Shown piece by piece: positions 4,612 through 6,838 of a stretch of 6,838 nt of DNA. This DNA is from Paracoccaceae bacterium (GTDB lineage: Bacteria > Pseudomonadota > Alphaproteobacteria > Rhodobacterales > Rhodobacteraceae): the NCBI GenBank assembly GCA_024742655.1, contig JANSYB010000113.1:1-6838 (forward strand), read 5' to 3'. The first letter of the stretch is position 1; each line of letters opens with the position of its first letter. Below the pieces are notes generated by a model. It searched no databases, was not told where the DNA came from, and saw only the letters and a list, made by a program, of their open reading frames with translations. The position numbers and the translations under genes are program-made.

Positions 4612-6838
4612 TCAGTAGTCTTTTTCGAAAAAGATGCCGATGCCGGTATCCCCGGCCGTGTCGGCGCGCCCCTTGATCGTGATGCTGGGCGTCAGATCCA
4701 GGTTGAGATTGATTTCCTGTCGCCCCTCGCTGTCGGCGGTGACCTGGGAATAGATGTTCTCGGACAGGTAGGCGCCGATGCGCAGCTCGGTGGCGCCGTC
4801 GTCGCCTTCGGCGATGTCCAGATCGCTCAGCCCAAGTGCCGCGCGCAGCCCGCCGGTCAGGCCACCGGACCGCTGTCCCGACAGCGTGGCCGCCGCCGCG
4901 ACAAGTTCGGCCGCCTGCAGTGGCGAAATGCTGTCCAGCCCGCGCCGGAACAGAAGCCGCGCCACGGCCTCTTCCTGCGGCAGGTCCGGCTCTGATTCAA
5001 AACGCACCGACGGGTTGCTGGCCAGACCCTCGAGGATGACGCGCACCAGAATGTCATCCGACCGGGTTTCGGCCACGAATTCGATATAGGGATCAAGCGC
5101 ACCGCGCAGGTCGATCAGCCCGCGGGTCAATTCGATGCGCCGCCCCAGGATATCCAGCCGCCCGCGGATCAGTTCGAAAAAGCCCGAGGCGGTGACATTG
5201 GCCGTGGTCCCGCCAAGCCGCACCTGTCCGCCCAGTTCGGCGTCAAGGCCACGCCCGCGCACGAAAATCTGGTTGGGCGCGCGAATGGTTAGATCCAGCG
5301 GGAAGCTGATGCCGGGCCCGGCCGCGGTTTCCGTCAGCCCGGCACGACGGCGGGTTGCGGCCACGTCGGCGGGCTCGTTCACATGCCGGATCGAGGGGAT
5401 GCTCCCAAGGTTGACGCCGCCGCCGGACGGCACGCGCAATTCCGTCCTGCCAAGGGTGATCTCGCCGCCGATCCCGGCGCCACCGGTCAGCGGGCCTTCG
5501 ATGGTCAGCGTGCCGTCGGCGGTGGTGCGGTAAAGCGTGGGGTCACTGAGGCCCAAGGAGACCAGGGACAGGCGCAGGTCGGCCGGATAGGGCGGTCGCA
5601 GCGTGACGGGGCCTTGCAGGCGCAGGCTGCCGCCGGTGCCCAATGTGCCGCCGATGTCGGTCTCCGCCCGCCCGTTGGCCAGGGTCACCGTGCCGTCGAC
5701 CCCGCTGAGTGCAGCCTTGAATTTCGGCAGCGACACCCGGCCACCGGACAGTGTGACCCGACCGCTCAGCGCGTCCAGTGCGGGCGCCCCCTCAAGCCGC
5801 AGGTCAAAGGCTGCGTCGCCCTCGACCGAGCGGGGGGCGATGAAGCGATTGACAAGGCCCAGTGGTGCCCGGCCCGTCAGGCCCAGTGACATCGACTGAC
5901 CATAGTCACGCACCGTACCGCCGATGCGGGCGGTGGTCCCACCCGGCCCGGTGGCATCCACCGACAGATCCAACCGGCGCGCCAGGCGGTCCTGCAGGCG
6001 GAGTTCGCCACGCGCGGTCGCCGCGCCGGAAAATCCCGGTGCAAGCACGCCCAGATCGGGCAGGCGCAATGAGATGGCGATGGGGGCGCCCGGTCCGGTA
6101 CCGGTCGCATTGGCGCGCAGGCGCGGTGCCGCCAGCTTGAGATATTGCAGGTCCAGCGCAGTGTCGGTCAGTGCAACCGCCGCGTCCAGTTGCACGTTTC
6201 CGGCGATCAGGCGATCCAGCTCGGCAAGCCCGGTCCGCAACTCCGTGCCGGTCAGCCCGCCACTCAGCGACAGGGTTTGCCCGGCAAGCTCCGCGCGCCC
6301 CTCAAGATCGAGGTCAAGAGCGCCGCGCACGGGCCGTCCGATCACCGGTGCAAGGCGGGACAGGTCCGCGCTTTTCAGCGTCAGCTGCCCCTCGGCCGGC
6401 AGGGCGGGGTCCTCGGGCCAGATCCGCCCGTTGCCCGACAGCGACAGGCCCATGCCCGTCGCCGTCAGACCGCTCAGCGTGACAGGCCCGTCTGCCTGCC
6501 AGGCCAGCTCGGCCTGCGCTGTGCCGGGCCCGGACAGGCGCGTATCGACCAGCGCGATCTCGGTCAGCCGGGCCGACAGGTTCAGGTCACCGCTTGTCGC
6601 GTTCAATTGCCCGCGAGCCGACAGGCTGGCCGCTTCGTTTTCCACCTCGAGCCGGTCCAGCCGGGTGCCGGTCTCATCGCGCCGTGCCTTCAGGGTAAGG
6701 GTCGAGGGCGGGCGCAGCAGGGGGGTGAGGCGCGCGATGCCCACTTCGAGTGCCTCGGTGGCCGCCTCCAGTTCTATATCGAAGCGCCCGCCCAGCAACG
6801 CGCCGTCCCCGCGAAGGCTGGCCCGGGCGACACCCGCC
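4612..6838 (-). CDS. tamB: TamB, translocation and assembly module inner-membrane protein, C-terminal part (5' end outside window)
   Basis: TamB is an AsmA-like protein anchored in the inner membrane that spans the periplasm as a long beta-taco. With the Omp85 protein TamA it helps outer-membrane protein assembly, and it is also implicated in phospholipid transport to the outer membrane. The frame is open to the right edge (741 visible residues); TTG 6798 is an ordinary leucine codon and not a start. The first roughly 510 residues are repeated Gly-, Leu- and Asp-rich strands such as LTLKSADLSRLAPVIG and LDLDLEGRA. The conserved TamB C-terminal domain (DUF490) follows: APNQIFVRGRGLDAELGG, GFFELIRGRLDILG, a LDPYIEFVAET strand, SEPDLPQEEAVARLLF, and the terminal strands IGAYLSENIY to GIFFEKDY. 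Full-length TamB is usually well over 1000 residues, so the N-terminal anchor is missing here. tamA is expected beyond the right edge. It converges on the hydrolase gene with a 9-base gap and is probably unrelated in function to the TRAP block. Confidence 0.95.
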   Translation of the reverse strand, partial: AGVARASLRGDGALLGGRFDIELEAATEALEVGIARLTPLLRPPSTLTLKARRDETGTRLDRLEVENEAASLSARGQLNATSGDLNLSARLTEIALVDTRLSGPGTAQAELAWQADGPVTLSGLTATGMGLSLSGNGRIWPEDPALPAEGQLTLKSADLSRLAPVIGRPVRGALDLDLEGRAELAGQTLSLSGGLTGTELRTGLAELDRLIAGNVQLDAAVALTDTALDLQYLKLAAPRLRANATGTGPGAPIAISLRLPDLGVLAPGFSGAATARGELRLQDRLARRLDLSVDATGPGGTTARIGGTVRDYGQSMSLGLTGRAPLGLVNRFIAPRSVEGDAAFDLRLEGAPALDALSGRVTLSGGRVSLPKFKAALSGVDGTVTLANGRAETDIGGTLGTGGSLRLQGPVTLRPPYPADLRLSLVSLGLSDPTLYRTTADGTLTIEGPLTGGAGIGGEITLGRTELRVPSGGGVNLGSIPSIRHVNEPADVAATRRRAGLTETAAGPGISFPLDLTIRAPNQIFVRGRGLDAELGGQVRLGGTTANVTASGFFELIRGRLDILGRRIELTRGLIDLRGALDPYIEFVAETRSDDILVRVILEGLASNPSVRFESEPDLPQEEAVARLLFRRGLDSISPLQAAELVAAAATLSGQRSGGLTGGLRAALGLSDLDIAEGDDGATELRIGAYLSENIYSQVTADSEGRQEINLNLDLTPSITIKGRADTAGDTGIGIFFEKDY

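Noticed and set aside
4586..4625. Possible terminator: GCCGCC (4586-4591) with GGCGGC (4606-4611), then TTTTT at 4621-4625
   Set aside because: The loop is 14 bases and the T-run begins 9 bases after the stem, so the geometry is not that of an intrinsic terminator. The T-run is part of the TamB coding end.
4620..4633. Perfect palindrome CTTTTTCGAAAAAG at the end of tamB
   Set aside because: It is explained by the codons for the conserved terminal Phe-Phe-Glu-Lys of TamB, read on the minus strand.
6796..6798. TTG as the start of the TamB frame
   Set aside because: The same frame stays open to the right edge with TamB-like composition, and the visible protein lacks the N-terminal membrane anchor, so the true start is outside the window.
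1..6838. tRNA, rRNA, insertion sequence, CRISPR array, attachment site or phage defence module
   Set aside because: No tandem repeats with spacers, transposase-like frames, terminal inverted repeats or tRNA-like cloverleaf were seen by eye. Almost all bases are accounted for by the listed genes.

Overview
The window is GC-rich with dense, short-spaced genes. The genes it carries are a TRAP transporter of the FcbT/TakP type, small cupins and a TamB protein ending in a typical alphaproteobacterial C-terminus. This points to a proteobacterium, most likely an alphaproteobacterium of the Rhodobacteraceae/roseobacter kind. That placement is an inference from gene content and composition, since no marker gene is present.

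Layout from left to right. The 3' end of a cupin gene (+, to 250) enters from the left edge. It converges with a complete small ChrR-like cupin gene (-, 257-619); only 6 bases separate them, and a perfect 7-bp inverted repeat contains both stop codons. A 186-base divergent intergenic region (620-805) follows, holding ribosome-binding sites for both flanking genes, a candidate minus-strand promoter and two short inverted repeats. On the plus strand there is then a tightly packed four-gene set: TRAP small permease (806-1327), TRAP large permease (1324-2631, ATGA overlap), periplasmic substrate-binding receptor (2649-3668) and an alpha/beta hydrolase of the esterase-713-like type (3676-4602). After a 9-base gap comes the 3' part of tamB (-, 4612 to the right edge).

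How the genes may work together. The three TRAP proteins form one complete secondary uptake system, in which the receptor captures a solute in the periplasm and the two membrane subunits carry it in with sodium. The hydrolase is co-directional, 7 bases downstream, and lacks a visible signal peptide, so it may act in the cytoplasm on an ester or lactone form of the imported solute. The divergent cupin shares the control region and may belong to the same metabolic function as an enzyme, isomerase or sensor. The substrate cannot be read from the sequence. The receptor is of the 2-oxoacid/lactate/aromatic-acid class, but a position expected to help bind the cation and ligand looks changed. tamB is a housekeeping envelope gene and marks the right border of this accessory block.

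I found no RNA genes, mobile elements, CRISPR arrays or integration sites. The block looks like an ordinary catabolic/uptake locus. What is novel is mainly the unassigned substrate of the TRAP-hydrolase-cupin combination.
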